The notes beneath the pieces are model-generated. The model saw nothing but the letters and a program-made list of their open reading frames with translations. It searched no databases and was not told the DNA's origin. Positions 35,801 through 43,636 of a stretch of 64,000 nt of DNA are shown in pieces. The position numbers and the translations under genes were made by a program. The DNA comes from Spongiactinospora sp. TRM90649 (GTDB lineage: Bacteria > Actinomycetota > Actinomycetes > Streptosporangiales > Streptosporangiaceae). The stretch is from NCBI RefSeq assembly GCF_029382225.1, contig NZ_JARLTC010000044.1:1-64000 (forward strand), given 5' to 3'. How positions within the stretch are numbered: the stretch's first letter is position 1; each line of letters begins with the position of its first letter.

Positions 35801-35942
35801 GTCATGGGACAACGCCGACGCCCGCAATCGAGGCGTCCGTCGCGCCACCGCCGCTGTCTTCCGCCGTTACATGCTGAAGCCGGTAGGGGAGCCTTATGAT
35901 TCCACCGTCGCCTACATCGAAGCCCACTACCTAGTTGACTGA
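32868..35942 (+). CDS. hsdR: Type I restriction endonuclease subunit
   Basis: 1024 residues with tandem GTG codons at the start. The PD-(D/E)xK nuclease is at about 138-157 (FDLVYWVNGLPLVVVEVKSP). The SF2 translocase has Walker A HHQGSGKT near 287-294, DEAHRTQ near 386, FGMTGTPV, and the second RecA domain with LMTGFDAPNEG and ITRPNRP. A C-terminal helical domain binds the MTase. All key residues are present, so the enzyme should be active: it translocates and cuts DNA lacking HsdM methylation. It lies three bases after hsdS as the last gene of the operon. Confidence 0.95.
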   Translation: MVKGIREREFQNLMIQWSLPMGWAFTAGRSLSRETTQTVVVDQLRDAIVRLNPEVIDGFDVDAVVAEIVATVNAVEGGLVRANEQVLRLLRGHKEFRDTDGVWHTVKVIDFEYPTANTLVVSDEVTITVPGKTSRRFDLVYWVNGLPLVVVEVKSPTANSGWADAAREINDVYATEYPWFFTPNVFAVASDGLKVRFGAAGAPTNLWQPFRSTADDENLSGQAEVQRSIELLLNPATVLDMLANFALFDTSGGGVDTKYLPRYPQLEAAHLIHERVLAGGQKGLIWHHQGSGKTLLMVFAASLLLADTRTESPTIILLSDRTQLVRQTSGVFTSAMGSAYFHQPATSQELRSLLADDVRGVISTTVHKFADAGKNLSGRDNIIVLVDEAHRTQSARSKSLAGQMRAALPHAKFFGMTGTPVRNLATDTFALFGEETDPGRVLHRYSVSRSLLDGATVPVMLDPHPVAFDLDDQALQAEFDQFADDFDLDDPDRELLSRKFGRLTSVFANPERIHAVCQDIVDHYLAGAYRNALKAQVVAYNRELAVAYTDKINEILAGFEASQVLAEVGKHDRITAEVNISVSDAKGEDPAMRPFQLSEAEEEDQKRRFLTPDDPLCFLVVTAKLMTGFDAPNEGILYLDKPLKAHTLFQTITRPNRPWVSPTGFVKTSGVIVDYIGLAEEVQRAVVDPTASEADKGGGFVTDLSELVAEFRTTFARIEDLLVDVDGLDLTVHGYESVRAINAFLDANPGTAEVFTKDYRLLARLYPLIHTDRRVAKYRDGFGLFGSVYTTLFKKSSDDERKERLSELGPMVLEIINAHVHSFSVVASQEEALVLDAQGIAILKEVLALVRPRPGKGDSEDKRPPSAAEILDHIKAALERGVEPGSAKYTALAERIRRLRDRIIQNSQDALEFLSEALRIARAIVNAGKHPDEAVVLDDDHVGVLTRIIHDHAPSGLTITERNLAEEIDQVVTRTLARSWDNADARNRGVRRATAAVFRRYMLKPVGEPYDSTVAYIEAHYLVD

Positions 35943-36362
35943 CGAACGGAGGCCCGATCCAGGCCTTGTCGCGCTGCTCGGTATCCCCTGGGCCGCTTCG
36001 CCTTCACGCCGATCGGTACCACCCTGCCAGGCGTACAAAATGCCTACTTCGCCTTGCTACCAGGACGCAGGCAGCTTGCTCTGGGAGCCGATCATCGACA
36101 GCAGGCGCAGCCGTACCGGCGCGACTCCCGGCGCTTATCTGCGATAGCACTCTGGAAGGCCCGAATGGCCACACGGCCCCGGAGCGGCCCCCGCCCGGAC
36201 GCGTCCGGTATCGGGCCGACAGCCGCGTACGCCCTCGTGCTGGAGATGGGCCAGTGGTATCGGCCAGCGGCTTCCCGGCCCGCTGGATGCGGTGAACATG
36301 GCAAGCGCCCGGGCGAGGGCCATCCCTGTCCCCGCCTGGGCGCCTGGCATGTACGGGCTCTG
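35943..36362. other. Intergenic region between hsdR and the graspetide methyltransferase
   Basis: About 420 bases separate the convergent genes. Short frames are present on both strands but have no start signal or recognisable residues. No clear hairpin terminator was found. Confidence 0.4.
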
Positions 36363-37553
36363 TCAGGGCCTGGGCAGGGGCAGGTCGGGCATCTGCGGGT
36401 GGCGCAGGTGCTGCCCGCCGTCGTAGACGTGCAGGGTGAACGTCTCCGGTCCCGGGGCACCGGCCGCGTCGTAGGCGTCCAGGACCCGCTCGATCCGCTC
36501 CCACAGCCGGACCGGGCCGCCTTCCCTCACCTGCCAACCGCTGTCGATCGGGGTGAGGGTGGCGGCCGAGCCGGCGTGGACGTCGACCAGATGCACCACT
36601 TGGTCGATGGTGATCAACTGCGCGTGCGGGACAGTGCTTTGGGCGAGGAAGCGCAGGTGGAACGCTTCCTCGGTCGCGGCGGTGATCCGCTCGGGGCTGA
36701 TCCGCGTGGTCCGGGCCTTCTCGGGAAGGCCCGCGGCCCAGTGGGCCGGGTTGCCGAACGCCGGTGCCGCGTGGGTGCGGGCCGACATGAACGACACCGT
36801 GCCGGGAAGCAGCCGGCCCTCGGCGGTGCCGTCCTTGGCGACGGTCAGCAGGACGCGGGCGTATCCGTACAGCCAGCCCGACAGGGTGAGCAGGATCTTC
36901 CCGCCCGGCCGGGTTTGGGCGAGCAGGGCCGAGGGCACCGCGCGGAACGAGCAGGCAGCCACGATCCGGTCGAACGATGCCTCGGGCCAGTAACCGTACA
37001 GCCCGTCGGCCACGGCCAGGGTCGGGGTGTAGCCGCAGCCGTACAGCGCGCTTGCCGCCGTCTCCAGCCGGTGGGGGTCGACCTCGATGCTCGTGACATC
37101 GGCGGAGCCGAGCCGTTCACAGGCGAGCGCGGTCGAGTAGCCGGTGCCGATCTCCAGCACCGTGTGCCCCTCGGTGACCTCGGCGTCTGACCACATGCGC
37201 ACGACGAGCGAGGGCAGCGTGGACGATGAGGTCGGCGCCCCGCCGTGCCGGACGGCGGACTGCTTCCAGTCCGGTTCGTCGCCGTCGAACTGCGTGATCA
37301 GTGTGGCGTCGCAGTACGCCGTGGCCAGCCACCGGCCGTAGTCGAGTTCGGCGGTCACCGGCTCCCACACCGTCAGCCCGTTCCCGTCGCGCTCGTCGGC
37401 GGGCAGGTAGAAGCCCGGCACGAACCGGTGCCGGGGCACCACCGAAACCGCCTGTCGCCAGGCCGGATCGGCGAGATCGCCGTAGGCGCACAGGCCCTTG
37501 GTCATCGCCTCGCGCAGGCGGACGGAGTCGGTCTCAAGGTTGGCGGGCGTCAT
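36363..37553 (-). CDS. Graspetide-type peptide methyltransferase (PCMT-like)
   Basis: 396 residues, start ATG 37553 preceded by AAGGAGG. The N-terminal half is a protein-L-isoaspartate O-methyltransferase-like fold: VPRHRFVPGFYLP, the SAM motif VLEIGTGYSTALACE (about 131-145), VTSIEVDPH and VADGLYGYWPEASFDRI. The C-terminal 170 residues are specific to the actinobacterial methyltransferases found beside ATP-grasp peptide maturases. It would methylate an aspartate or isoaspartate of a ribosomal peptide modified by the ATP-grasp enzyme. Since the upstream maturase is broken, its substrate may no longer be made. The frame is intact. Confidence 0.85.
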   Translation of the reverse strand: MTPANLETDSVRLREAMTKGLCAYGDLADPAWRQAVSVVPRHRFVPGFYLPADERDGNGLTVWEPVTAELDYGRWLATAYCDATLITQFDGDEPDWKQSAVRHGGAPTSSSTLPSLVVRMWSDAEVTEGHTVLEIGTGYSTALACERLGSADVTSIEVDPHRLETAASALYGCGYTPTLAVADGLYGYWPEASFDRIVAACSFRAVPSALLAQTRPGGKILLTLSGWLYGYARVLLTVAKDGTAEGRLLPGTVSFMSARTHAAPAFGNPAHWAAGLPEKARTTRISPERITAATEEAFHLRFLAQSTVPHAQLITIDQVVHLVDVHAGSAATLTPIDSGWQVREGGPVRLWERIERVLDAYDAAGAPGPETFTLHVYDGGQHLRHPQMPDLPLPRP

Positions 37554-38227
37554 AGTGCTGCCTCCTTCCTGCTCAGGATGTCGGCGAACGCCTCGGTGAT
37601 GGCCGGTGCCTCGGGCAGCCAGCCTCACTGTCCGTTGCTGTTGCACTCGATCGCCGTCCAGTGTTCCGGGGCATCTGGGTCGCCGGTCAGGGCGAAGTCG
37701 AAGCAGCCGAAGACCAGGCCGAACGAGGCCAGGTAGCTGTGCAGCGCGGCCTGGATGGAGGCCGGCACGGTGATGGGGGCGTGGATCAGGTCGTCCCAGT
37801 TGCCGCGGCGCCAGTCCAGGGCGCCGTCTGGGGCGGCGATCTGCTGGGCGAAGACACGGCGGCCGACCACGGTGACCCGCACGTCCCCGGTCTTGGGAAT
37901 CTCGGCCTGGAACAGGTGCGGCATCACCGCGAGAGATTCGTCGAAGGTCTCCGGATCAATGCGCTGGGCCCAGATCGCGCCGGTATGCCCGTCTTCGTCC
38001 CGGGGCAGGCCACGGAACGTCTTGTAGATGATGGGGCCGTGTTCGGCGGCGAACTTGCGGGCCGCCTGGACATCGTTGGTGACCAGGGTCGGCGGGATCG
38101 CAAGGCCGAGCTCGGCGAACCTCTGTAATTGGGCGGGCTTGAAGTCGGCGCGGGTTACCGCTGCCGGGTGGTTGACGTAGAGGGCACCGTGCAAGTTGTT
38201 CAGGATGCCGCCTAGTGGGGTGTCCAT
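37550..38227 (-). pseudogene. ATP-grasp graspetide maturase, truncated with a nonsense codon
   Basis: From the ATG at 38227 the frame encodes the middle and C-terminal ATP-grasp domain (VNHPAAVTRADFKPAQLQRF; PPTLVTND; GPIIYKTFRG; FGLVFGCFDFAL; WTAIECNSNGQ). Two lesions are visible. A TGA at 37625-37627 follows GQ where the family has Trp (GQWGWL), after which GWLPEAPAITEAFADILSRK continues in frame to a stop overlapping the methyltransferase ATG. The N-terminal 100 or so residues of the family are also missing, the truncation lying beside an IS630-type fragment. No precursor-peptide gene remains, so the pathway is probably dead. Confidence 0.8.
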
Positions 38228-38333
38228 GAGCGTTCACCGGGTCCGGAGGGGTGCGCCGTTTCGGGTACGGACGACCCGGTGATCGGCCACGCTCGATGCA
38301 CACATGTTGTGTCGTCGAGGGCGAGGTGCGTGA

Positions 38334-38618
38334 ATGGCGAAGCCGGTCAGGGCACGGCGATTGACCGAGGACGAAGGCCGCCGGCTACAGCAGATCGTGC
38401 GGCGGGGCAAGCACGGATCGATCCGGATGCGCCAGGCGATGATCATCATGGCGTCGGCGTCCGGTACTCCCGCTCTGGCGATCGCGCGGCTGGTCGCCGC
38501 GCATGAGGACACCGTGCGCGATGTGATCCAGCAGGCCCCGGGGACCAAGGGCGCGGGCAGTGCAGCGGATCCGCTATACCGGGGAGTATCCGCGCTGGCA
38601 CTGGGCGTGTGTGCGTAG
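38334..38618 (+). mobile_element. N-terminal fragment of an IS630-family transposase
   Basis: 94 codons. Residues 1-65 match the helix-turn-helix start of IS630-type transposases (RRLTEDEGRRLQQIVRRG, IRMRQAMIIMASASG, IARLVAAHEDTVRDVI). After DTVRDVI the similarity ends and the frame runs into unrelated sequence, so the DDE catalytic domain is missing and the fragment is inactive. It abuts the truncated 5' end of the ATP-grasp pseudogene and plausibly marks the rearrangement that broke it. Terminal inverted repeats were not identified. Confidence 0.7.
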
Positions 38619-38682
38619 AAGGATGGACCGTGACCATGAGCTTCGCGCCGCTCTCGATTTTGCGCGGAAGGGGCCTGCCTGA
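38560..38682 (+). pseudogene. Short coding relic next to the IS fragment
   Basis: A 40-residue frame from GTG 38560 reads VQRIRYTGEYPRWHWACVRR and ends LRAALDFARKGPA. Its residue composition is protein-like (Trp, Tyr, His spread evenly) while the overlapping IS630 frame has already lost homology. I cannot name it. It is probably the end of a gene cut by the same rearrangement. Confidence 0.25.
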
Positions 38683-38779
38683 AGCGAGGCGGGCGTGCTC
38701 GCATCCGGCAGGTGTTTCCCGGCTTGCACGGGTAGGCTGGCCGTGACTGTACGAGTTCTTGTGCTGCGGGAGATCGCGG

Positions 38780-39658
38780 ATGATTAGCCCCTACGTACGT
38801 CGGCTGCGTCTTGCGGCCGAGCTGCGCGCCCTGCGTACAAGGGCCGGGCTGACCCATGAACAACTGGCCAAGAAGATCGGTGCCTCACGCGCGCAGATTT
38901 CCCGGCTTGAGAACAGCCATGTCCCTCCCGACCAGGACGACATCATCACGATCCTGGACGCGCTCGGTGTCGAGGGCGAGCAATGGACGCAGTTGCTGAC
39001 GATCGCCCGCGAGGCCGCTGAGAGGGGCTGGTGGGAGTCCAACAAGGCGATGGGTGCGCGACAGCCGTTGTTCGCCAACCTGGAGGCTGGCGCGACCTCG
39101 ATCTGCGAGTACCAGCAGACGTTCTTTCCGGGCCTGATGCAGACCGCGGAGTTTACCCGGGTGCGAGTGGCCGCCGATTGGTTCCACCGTCCTGTAGGTG
39201 TCGGTGGCGAGGCCGCGATGAACGCCGACGGCATCGTCAAGGGGCGTGCCGGGCGGCAGCGCATGCTGGCCCGCCCCGGCGGCCCGATGTATGAGGTCAT
39301 CGTGGATGAGGTCGTGTTGCTACGGCGGCTGGCCCCGCCTGCGGTCTTGCGCGCTCAGCTACTGCACATGGTGGACAAGGCGCGCACGGAGAAGATCACC
39401 GTCCGGGTACTGCCGGTGGAGGCCGACATCGAGGGGTACGCCTTCGCGCCCTCCACCTTCTCCATCTACCGCTACGCCGACCCAGGCGACCCCGTGGTTG
39501 TCGGGGTGGAGGCGGTCACCTCTGACGTGGTCCTCACCGGCGACGAGCAGGTCATGCCGTACTTGCAGATGTACGACCGGATCCGTGCTGCGGCGCTGCC
39601 GGAGCCGGACAGTCTCCATATGATCGCCCAGGCCGCCGACCGGCTGGCCGACATTTGA
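38780..39658 (+). CDS. XRE-family regulator with DUF5753 domain
   Basis: 292 residues, start ATG 38780 with GGGAG seven bases upstream. The helix-turn-helix (about 12-66) has LRTRAGLTHEQLAKKIGASR and AQISRLENSHVPPDQDD. The rest is the DUF5753 sensor-like domain: SICEYQQTFFPGLMQT, RQRMLARPGGPMYEVIVDE, ITVRVLPV and the closing SLHMIAQAADRLAD. Such proteins pair with a small DUF397 partner, encoded 12 bases downstream. In Streptomyces these pairs influence development and antibiotic production; the target here is unknown. Confidence 0.9.
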   Translation: MISPYVRRLRLAAELRALRTRAGLTHEQLAKKIGASRAQISRLENSHVPPDQDDIITILDALGVEGEQWTQLLTIAREAAERGWWESNKAMGARQPLFANLEAGATSICEYQQTFFPGLMQTAEFTRVRVAADWFHRPVGVGGEAAMNADGIVKGRAGRQRMLARPGGPMYEVIVDEVVLLRRLAPPAVLRAQLLHMVDKARTEKITVRVLPVEADIEGYAFAPSTFSIYRYADPGDPVVVGVEAVTSDVVLTGDEQVMPYLQMYDRIRAAALPEPDSLHMIAQAADRLADI

Positions 39659-39670
39659 CGAGGGAACACT

Positions 39671-39889
39671 ATGAACACCTCTCCCGCCGACCCGGACAAG
39701 TTCACCACCTGGCGTACGTCGTCGCGCAGCGGCGGTGACGGAAACTGCGTCGAGGTCGCCTTCGCCTCCGACGGCGTGGTCGGCGTCCGCGATTCCAAGA
39801 ACCGCTCGGGGCCGCGCCTGGAGTTCGCACCCGCCGAGTGGCAGGCGTTCATCGGCGGGGTCAAGGACGGCGGCTTCGACCCGATGTAA
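39671..39889 (+). CDS. DUF397 small regulatory partner
   Basis: 72 residues with the full DUF397 pattern: WRTSSRSGGDGNCVEVA, VGVRDSKNRSGPRLEF, PAEWQAFI and GGVKDGGFD. DUF397 proteins act with the adjacent XRE-DUF5753 protein, possibly in a toxin-antitoxin-like or anti-regulator manner. It lies 12 bases after the XRE gene (stop then AGGGA before ATG) and is followed by a very strong hairpin. Confidence 0.92.
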   Translation: MNTSPADPDKFTTWRTSSRSGGDGNCVEVAFASDGVVGVRDSKNRSGPRLEFAPAEWQAFIGGVKDGGFDPM

Positions 39890-39920
39890 AGCTGCGTCAT
39901 CGAACGGCCACGGCTCAGAC

Positions 39921-39961
39921 GACGGGGCCGGCCTCCACCTCTAGGTGGGGCCGGCCCCGTC
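39921..39961 (+). terminator. Strong hairpin terminator after DUF397 gene
   Basis: GACGGGGCCGGCC (39921-39933) pairs perfectly with GGCCGGCCCCGTC (39949-39961). Inside, CCACCT/AGGTGG extends the stem almost to a tiny loop. There is no T-tract, as is usual in high-GC actinobacteria. It insulates the XRE-DUF397 pair from the next gene. Confidence 0.85.
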
Positions 39962-40054
39962 GGCGTTCATAAGAGTGACGAAGAGGTGACGGAAAGTCGG
40001 AAACGGGTTGTCAGGTGATCCGTGCGGACCCATACTGAGGATGTTTTCAGATTC

Positions 40055-40065
40055 TGTACTGTACA
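40055..40065. promoter_or_regulatory. Short palindrome upstream of anti-sigma-like ATPase gene
   Basis: TGTACTGTACA consists of TGTAC and its reverse complement GTACA around one base. It lies 58 bases before the ATG of the HATPase gene and could be an operator or overlap the promoter. No protein can be assigned; a related ACTGTACGAG occurs at about 38745, upstream of the XRE gene. Confidence 0.3.
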
Positions 40066-40122
40066 ACCTGACGGTCTGATCACGTCGTCGCTCAGTGCCG
40101 ACCGCCGTAGAGGTGACGCAAC

Positions 40123-40794
40123 ATGCCGATCGCATCGGGCACACCCGCCCCACCCACCCTGCCGTCTTCTACGCCCTGGCCTCTGGCCCCCGCCCGCTGG
40201 CGGGCGGTGTTCCCCGGCGACCAGGCCCAACTTCGCCCGCTGCGACGCTGGCTGGAGTCCCTCCTACCCGCCTGTCCCGCTCGCGACGAGGCACAGCTGA
40301 TCGCAGTGGAACTCGCCGCCAACGCCATCGCGCACACTGCCAGTGGTGACGGAGGCTGGTTCATCGTCGAGGTGACCTGGTGCAGCGGCGTGGTCCGGAT
40401 CGCCATCGCCGATGGTGGATCGGCCGACGTGCCGCATCTGGTGAGCGATGCGACGGCTGAGCATGGCCGTGGCCTGCACCTGGTCCGGGAGCTGTCGGAG
40501 CGGACGGGCATGGCCGGTGACGCACGTGGGCGCCTCGTATGGGCGGAGGTGCGCTGGCCCGCGATGCCCGGCCAGGCAACGGCGGCATGCTGCGCCTGGG
40601 AACGCGCGATCGTCGCCGATCAGCACGATCTGCAGCGCCGTTTTCCCGGTATCCGCGCATGGTTCGGCCGCACGACGCTTCAATGGTGGGCACTACTGCA
40701 CAATGGCGGTCCAGGCGGCCAGCCGGTGCTGATGAGCGCGCCCTCGGCCCAGGTACTGGCCGACTACCTCGCAGGCTGTCAGCCGCCCCGATGA
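40123..40794 (+). CDS. Anti-sigma-like ATP-binding protein (HATPase_c)
   Basis: 223 residues. Residues about 25-150 form an RsbW/SpoIIAB-type HATPase fold: VFPGDQAQLRPLRRWLESL, the N-box AVELAANAIAHTASG, then VRIAIADGGSADVP as G1 and HGRGLHLVRELSERTG as G2. The C-terminal 75 residues are an extra helical region with three Trp. Proteins like this commonly sit beside XRE-DUF397 pairs in actinomycetes and are proposed kinase-type anti-sigma factors. No partner sigma or anti-anti-sigma gene is adjacent; the nearest sigma gene is at 44242. Confidence 0.85.
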   Translation: MPIASGTPAPPTLPSSTPWPLAPARWRAVFPGDQAQLRPLRRWLESLLPACPARDEAQLIAVELAANAIAHTASGDGGWFIVEVTWCSGVVRIAIADGGSADVPHLVSDATAEHGRGLHLVRELSERTGMAGDARGRLVWAEVRWPAMPGQATAACCAWERAIVADQHDLQRRFPGIRAWFGRTTLQWWALLHNGGPGGQPVLMSAPSAQVLADYLAGCQPPR

Positions 40795-41047
40795 GATCGC
40801 AGACGGCGTCGCCAGAGCGTGAACACGCTTCCTGGTTCCCCTGCTCGGTTCCGAACACGACCCAGCGCCCCGTGCGCGCCCACCGGCTCAGTCCCGGCCG
40901 GCGACCCGCCATGTCTTCTGACCATGACGGGCGTAAGGCGGTTGTCGAGCACGGTCGCGGTGGACGGCTCGAAGAACGCGGCACTGTCGCTGCCCGACCT
41001 CGGCCGCGGTCATCGTGACCGACCTGCCCAGCAGCAGCGGAGCGGGC
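40795..41047. other. Intergenic region
   Basis: About 250 bases between convergent genes. Only short overlapping frames without start signals are present; nothing else is seen. Confidence 0.4.
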
Positions 41048-42535
41048 TCACCTCCCTCCTGCGCCAGGAGGGCGGTCTTCGCGGGCGGCTTCAAGCTGGG
41101 CGCGGCTCAACACTGTGCCATGGGGCCAGTCGATTTCAGTGAGGGCCTCCAATCCCTCAGGGGCAGAGGTAGCGCCGTCGGCTCCAGGGGCGTTGATGTC
41201 GTCCAGTAGCCGGTGGATCAGAAGGGCCAGTGTGCCGGGTCCCGTCCCGGGGTACCCCCAGCTGAGCCCGTAGTAGGAGTGCTTGGGGGCGGGGTAGAGA
41301 GTGCCGTCTTGGGTGCGCACCCAGATGGTCTGATCCAGGATGATCTCGGCCAGGGGGCTGGTGGCGGGCAGGCGGCGAGGGATGGCCGTGGACAGTTTGT
41401 CGTCGGCATCGGTGGTGGCGACCGGCGCGTCGGTCTCCGGGTCGATCAGGCATCCGGCCTCGCCGTCCGGCCAGCCGCCGTTGTCCATGATCTCGAAGGC
41501 GGCGGTGCGTCTGCTGGATAGCAGGCGCTTGGCCCATTCGGCTCCGCACGGGGTGCGGGTGTCGACGACTTCGGGATTGCTGTAGGGAAAGTCGTCACCT
41601 CCGTCCCATTTCATCGCCTCCTGCACGCAGCTGATGGCCAGGGTGTCGGCGCGGCCGAGGATCTCCAGCCATCCGACTCGGCGCACCGCTTCATCCAGGT
41701 CGCCGCGTTCGTCTTCGGGCATGCTCATCGGTATTGCGGCGACCTCGATGGTGCCCGGCTCGACATAATCGGCCAGGATCTTCAGGTCGTTGAGGGCCGA
41801 GTCGGTGGTGCGGTGCTGGGCGATCCGGGCCAGGTTCACCAGTACCTGCTGGGCGGGCACGTCGTCGTCGAACACGGCCGCCAGGCGCAGCAGCGATGCG
41901 GTGTCCAGATCGGGGATGGTGGCCGCGACCGCCTGGGCGGCGCCCGGCCGCCACGCGGTGAGCAGATCAGGGATGCGCAGGCTGTAGGGCCAGTAGGGCA
42001 CCGGTTGGCCGAGCACGCGAGCCAGCTGAGGCCAGGACGGTTCATAGGTGGCACCGGTCGCGGGCACGATCGCGTGGACAGCGGGACCACGGGGGCCGAA
42101 GTCGCCGCCCACGGCCACGATCGCCGCCGGGCCGGCGCCGAGTTCCTCATGGGCTCGGACCAGCACTCGCTCATAAGGCCATTCCGGATCGGGCCAGACC
42201 AGCCACAACGTGCCCACCGGGGTCTGCCAGCTCAAGAGCGTGGCATGCCCGCTCCGGAGGCTTCCCCAATAGGGCGCCGGAGATGTCGCCTGCGGCCAGT
42301 AGGCCAGCGGAATCCGATTGGCCAGCACGTCGGGCGCGCGAGCGACCGCCCACTCATAGACCTCGCGCTCCCGCCAGCGCGGCCGCCCGTCCAGGTGGTC
42401 GACAGGGGCGGCGAACCGTCCTCGTCTGGTCAGCCACCACAGCAGCGACCGCGGCTGGCCGAGCAGCCGCGCACAACCGCCCAAGTCGTGGATCGCCGAT
42501 CGGTCAACGGCGTGGCGACACAGGTCGGTGCTCAT
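41048..42535 (-). CDS. Unknown protein with N-terminal excisionase-like HTH, 495 aa
   Basis: The first 66 residues resemble a MerR/AlpA-type winged helix (GGCARLLGQPRSLLWWLTRR, RPRWREREVYEWAV). The following 430 residues are rich in Trp, Pro and acidic residues, with WQTPVGTLWLVWPDPEWPYE, LVNLARIAQHRTTDSALN and IDPETDAPVATTDADDK. No enzyme motif is recognised. Its ATG overlaps the stop of the 356-aa gene (ATGA). It is the last gene of the ECF-sigma operon. A role in nucleic-acid binding is possible from the HTH; otherwise unknown. Confidence 0.7.
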   Translation of the reverse strand: MSTDLCRHAVDRSAIHDLGGCARLLGQPRSLLWWLTRRGRFAAPVDHLDGRPRWREREVYEWAVARAPDVLANRIPLAYWPQATSPAPYWGSLRSGHATLLSWQTPVGTLWLVWPDPEWPYERVLVRAHEELGAGPAAIVAVGGDFGPRGPAVHAIVPATGATYEPSWPQLARVLGQPVPYWPYSLRIPDLLTAWRPGAAQAVAATIPDLDTASLLRLAAVFDDDVPAQQVLVNLARIAQHRTTDSALNDLKILADYVEPGTIEVAAIPMSMPEDERGDLDEAVRRVGWLEILGRADTLAISCVQEAMKWDGGDDFPYSNPEVVDTRTPCGAEWAKRLLSSRRTAAFEIMDNGGWPDGEAGCLIDPETDAPVATTDADDKLSTAIPRRLPATSPLAEIILDQTIWVRTQDGTLYPAPKHSYYGLSWGYPGTGPGTLALLIHRLLDDINAPGADGATSAPEGLEALTEIDWPHGTVLSRAQLEAAREDRPPGAGGR

Positions 42536-43602
42536 CGCATCTCCACTTTGACCACGGCGCCCCAGACGTCCTGCCAGCTCTGCTCAGGGGCGACCCCGCG
42601 TTTGCCCGGCAACCGGGGACCGGTCAGCAGCAGCACGGCGCCGCGCTGGGCAGCGGCGCGTCGAAAGGTTCGGGTGAGGCCCTCCCCGTAGTGCACGCCA
42701 GCGACGTAGCTGGTCGCCTCCGGCTCGGTGGGGCAGATCAGGTCGACGTCGGTACGGCTGATATGGGCGATCAGGTTCGAGGTCGGGGCCGTGGGCACCG
42801 ACCCGCCCAGCTGCACCGGGGTAAGACCGAACATGTCCGGGCCGCCGTGCATCCGGAAGTCGGCGGCCGGAGCGAACACCACCGGCAACGGTTGGCCGTA
42901 GCTGCCCGCCTCACCCACCACCCATTCCAGATCCTCTTCGGCCGCGCCGTGCCAGGTCACCGTCGCCACCGTGGTCAGACCCTGAGCCCGGCCTTGAAGA
43001 AATTCCGCGCGCCGCTTGGCGGTGGTGTAGGCGCGCTCGGCGAGTCCAGGCGGGGTCCGGACGCCGAGCTTGGGTCCGTAGAAGGCCACCACATGCCCGT
43101 AGCTGGTGGCCGCCGATACCCACGCCGGATCCAGGGTAAGTGCGCCAGAGGCCCAGATCACCCCGTTGGCATCGCGCAGTACCACTCCGTCATTGGTGCG
43201 GTAGGCGCCCCAGCCCAAGGCGGGCCAGGCCACCCAAATCGGCCCCGGCGGCAGAGGGTGGAATCCGCTGGCCACGATGGCCTCGGTCCTGTTCTCGCCC
43301 AGTATCAGGCCCGTCTCGCGATCGGTTCTGACGATGGCACGGCTGGGCTCGAACAGCACTGCCGGGATCGGCTCGACGGTGCCGCTGTCGTCGATCAGCA
43401 GCTGCCCATCCGGGCCGAGGCCACTTACCGGCTGTCCGCTACCGATCACCGGGTCGTTGAGATAGGTGAGGCGGCAAGAGGTCTCGTTCATGAACTCCTC
43501 CCCGGCCTGCTCGATATCGGCCAGCGTGGTGATGACGCGGCCACCTGCAGGGCCGCCCGCCTGCTTTCGCCTCTGGTTTCTGGTCTGCTTGGCCGTTCCC
43601 AT
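42532..43602 (-). CDS. Unknown protein, 356 aa, in ECF-sigma operon
   Basis: Start ATG 43602 with GAGGAG upstream. The N-terminus is basic (RNQRRKQAGG). A middle region contains GPIWVAWPALGWGAYRTNDG and a later SYGHVVAFYGPKLGVRTPPG. The C-terminal part has LLLTGPRLPGKRG. There is no signal peptide, membrane segment or recognised motif. Trp/Pro-rich blocks such as WVAWPALGWG echo those of the downstream 495-aa protein (LWLVWPDPEW), so the two may be distantly related or form a complex. Function unknown. Confidence 0.65.
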   Translation of the reverse strand: MGTAKQTRNQRRKQAGGPAGGRVITTLADIEQAGEEFMNETSCRLTYLNDPVIGSGQPVSGLGPDGQLLIDDSGTVEPIPAVLFEPSRAIVRTDRETGLILGENRTEAIVASGFHPLPPGPIWVAWPALGWGAYRTNDGVVLRDANGVIWASGALTLDPAWVSAATSYGHVVAFYGPKLGVRTPPGLAERAYTTAKRRAEFLQGRAQGLTTVATVTWHGAAEEDLEWVVGEAGSYGQPLPVVFAPAADFRMHGGPDMFGLTPVQLGGSVPTAPTSNLIAHISRTDVDLICPTEPEATSYVAGVHYGEGLTRTFRRAAAQRGAVLLLTGPRLPGKRGVAPEQSWQDVWGAVVKVEMR

Positions 43603-43636
43603 AGCCTGCTCCTCGAAGGGGGGATGCGTCCGCGCG

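Noticed and set aside
36054..37190. 378-codon plus-strand frame opposite the graspetide methyltransferase
   Set aside because: Antisense shadow with Arg/Gly bias; the minus-strand frame carries clear SAM-binding motifs.
38334..38618. Intact IS630 element
   Set aside because: The transposase loses homology after about 65 residues and no DDE domain or terminal inverted repeats were identified; only a fragment is supported.
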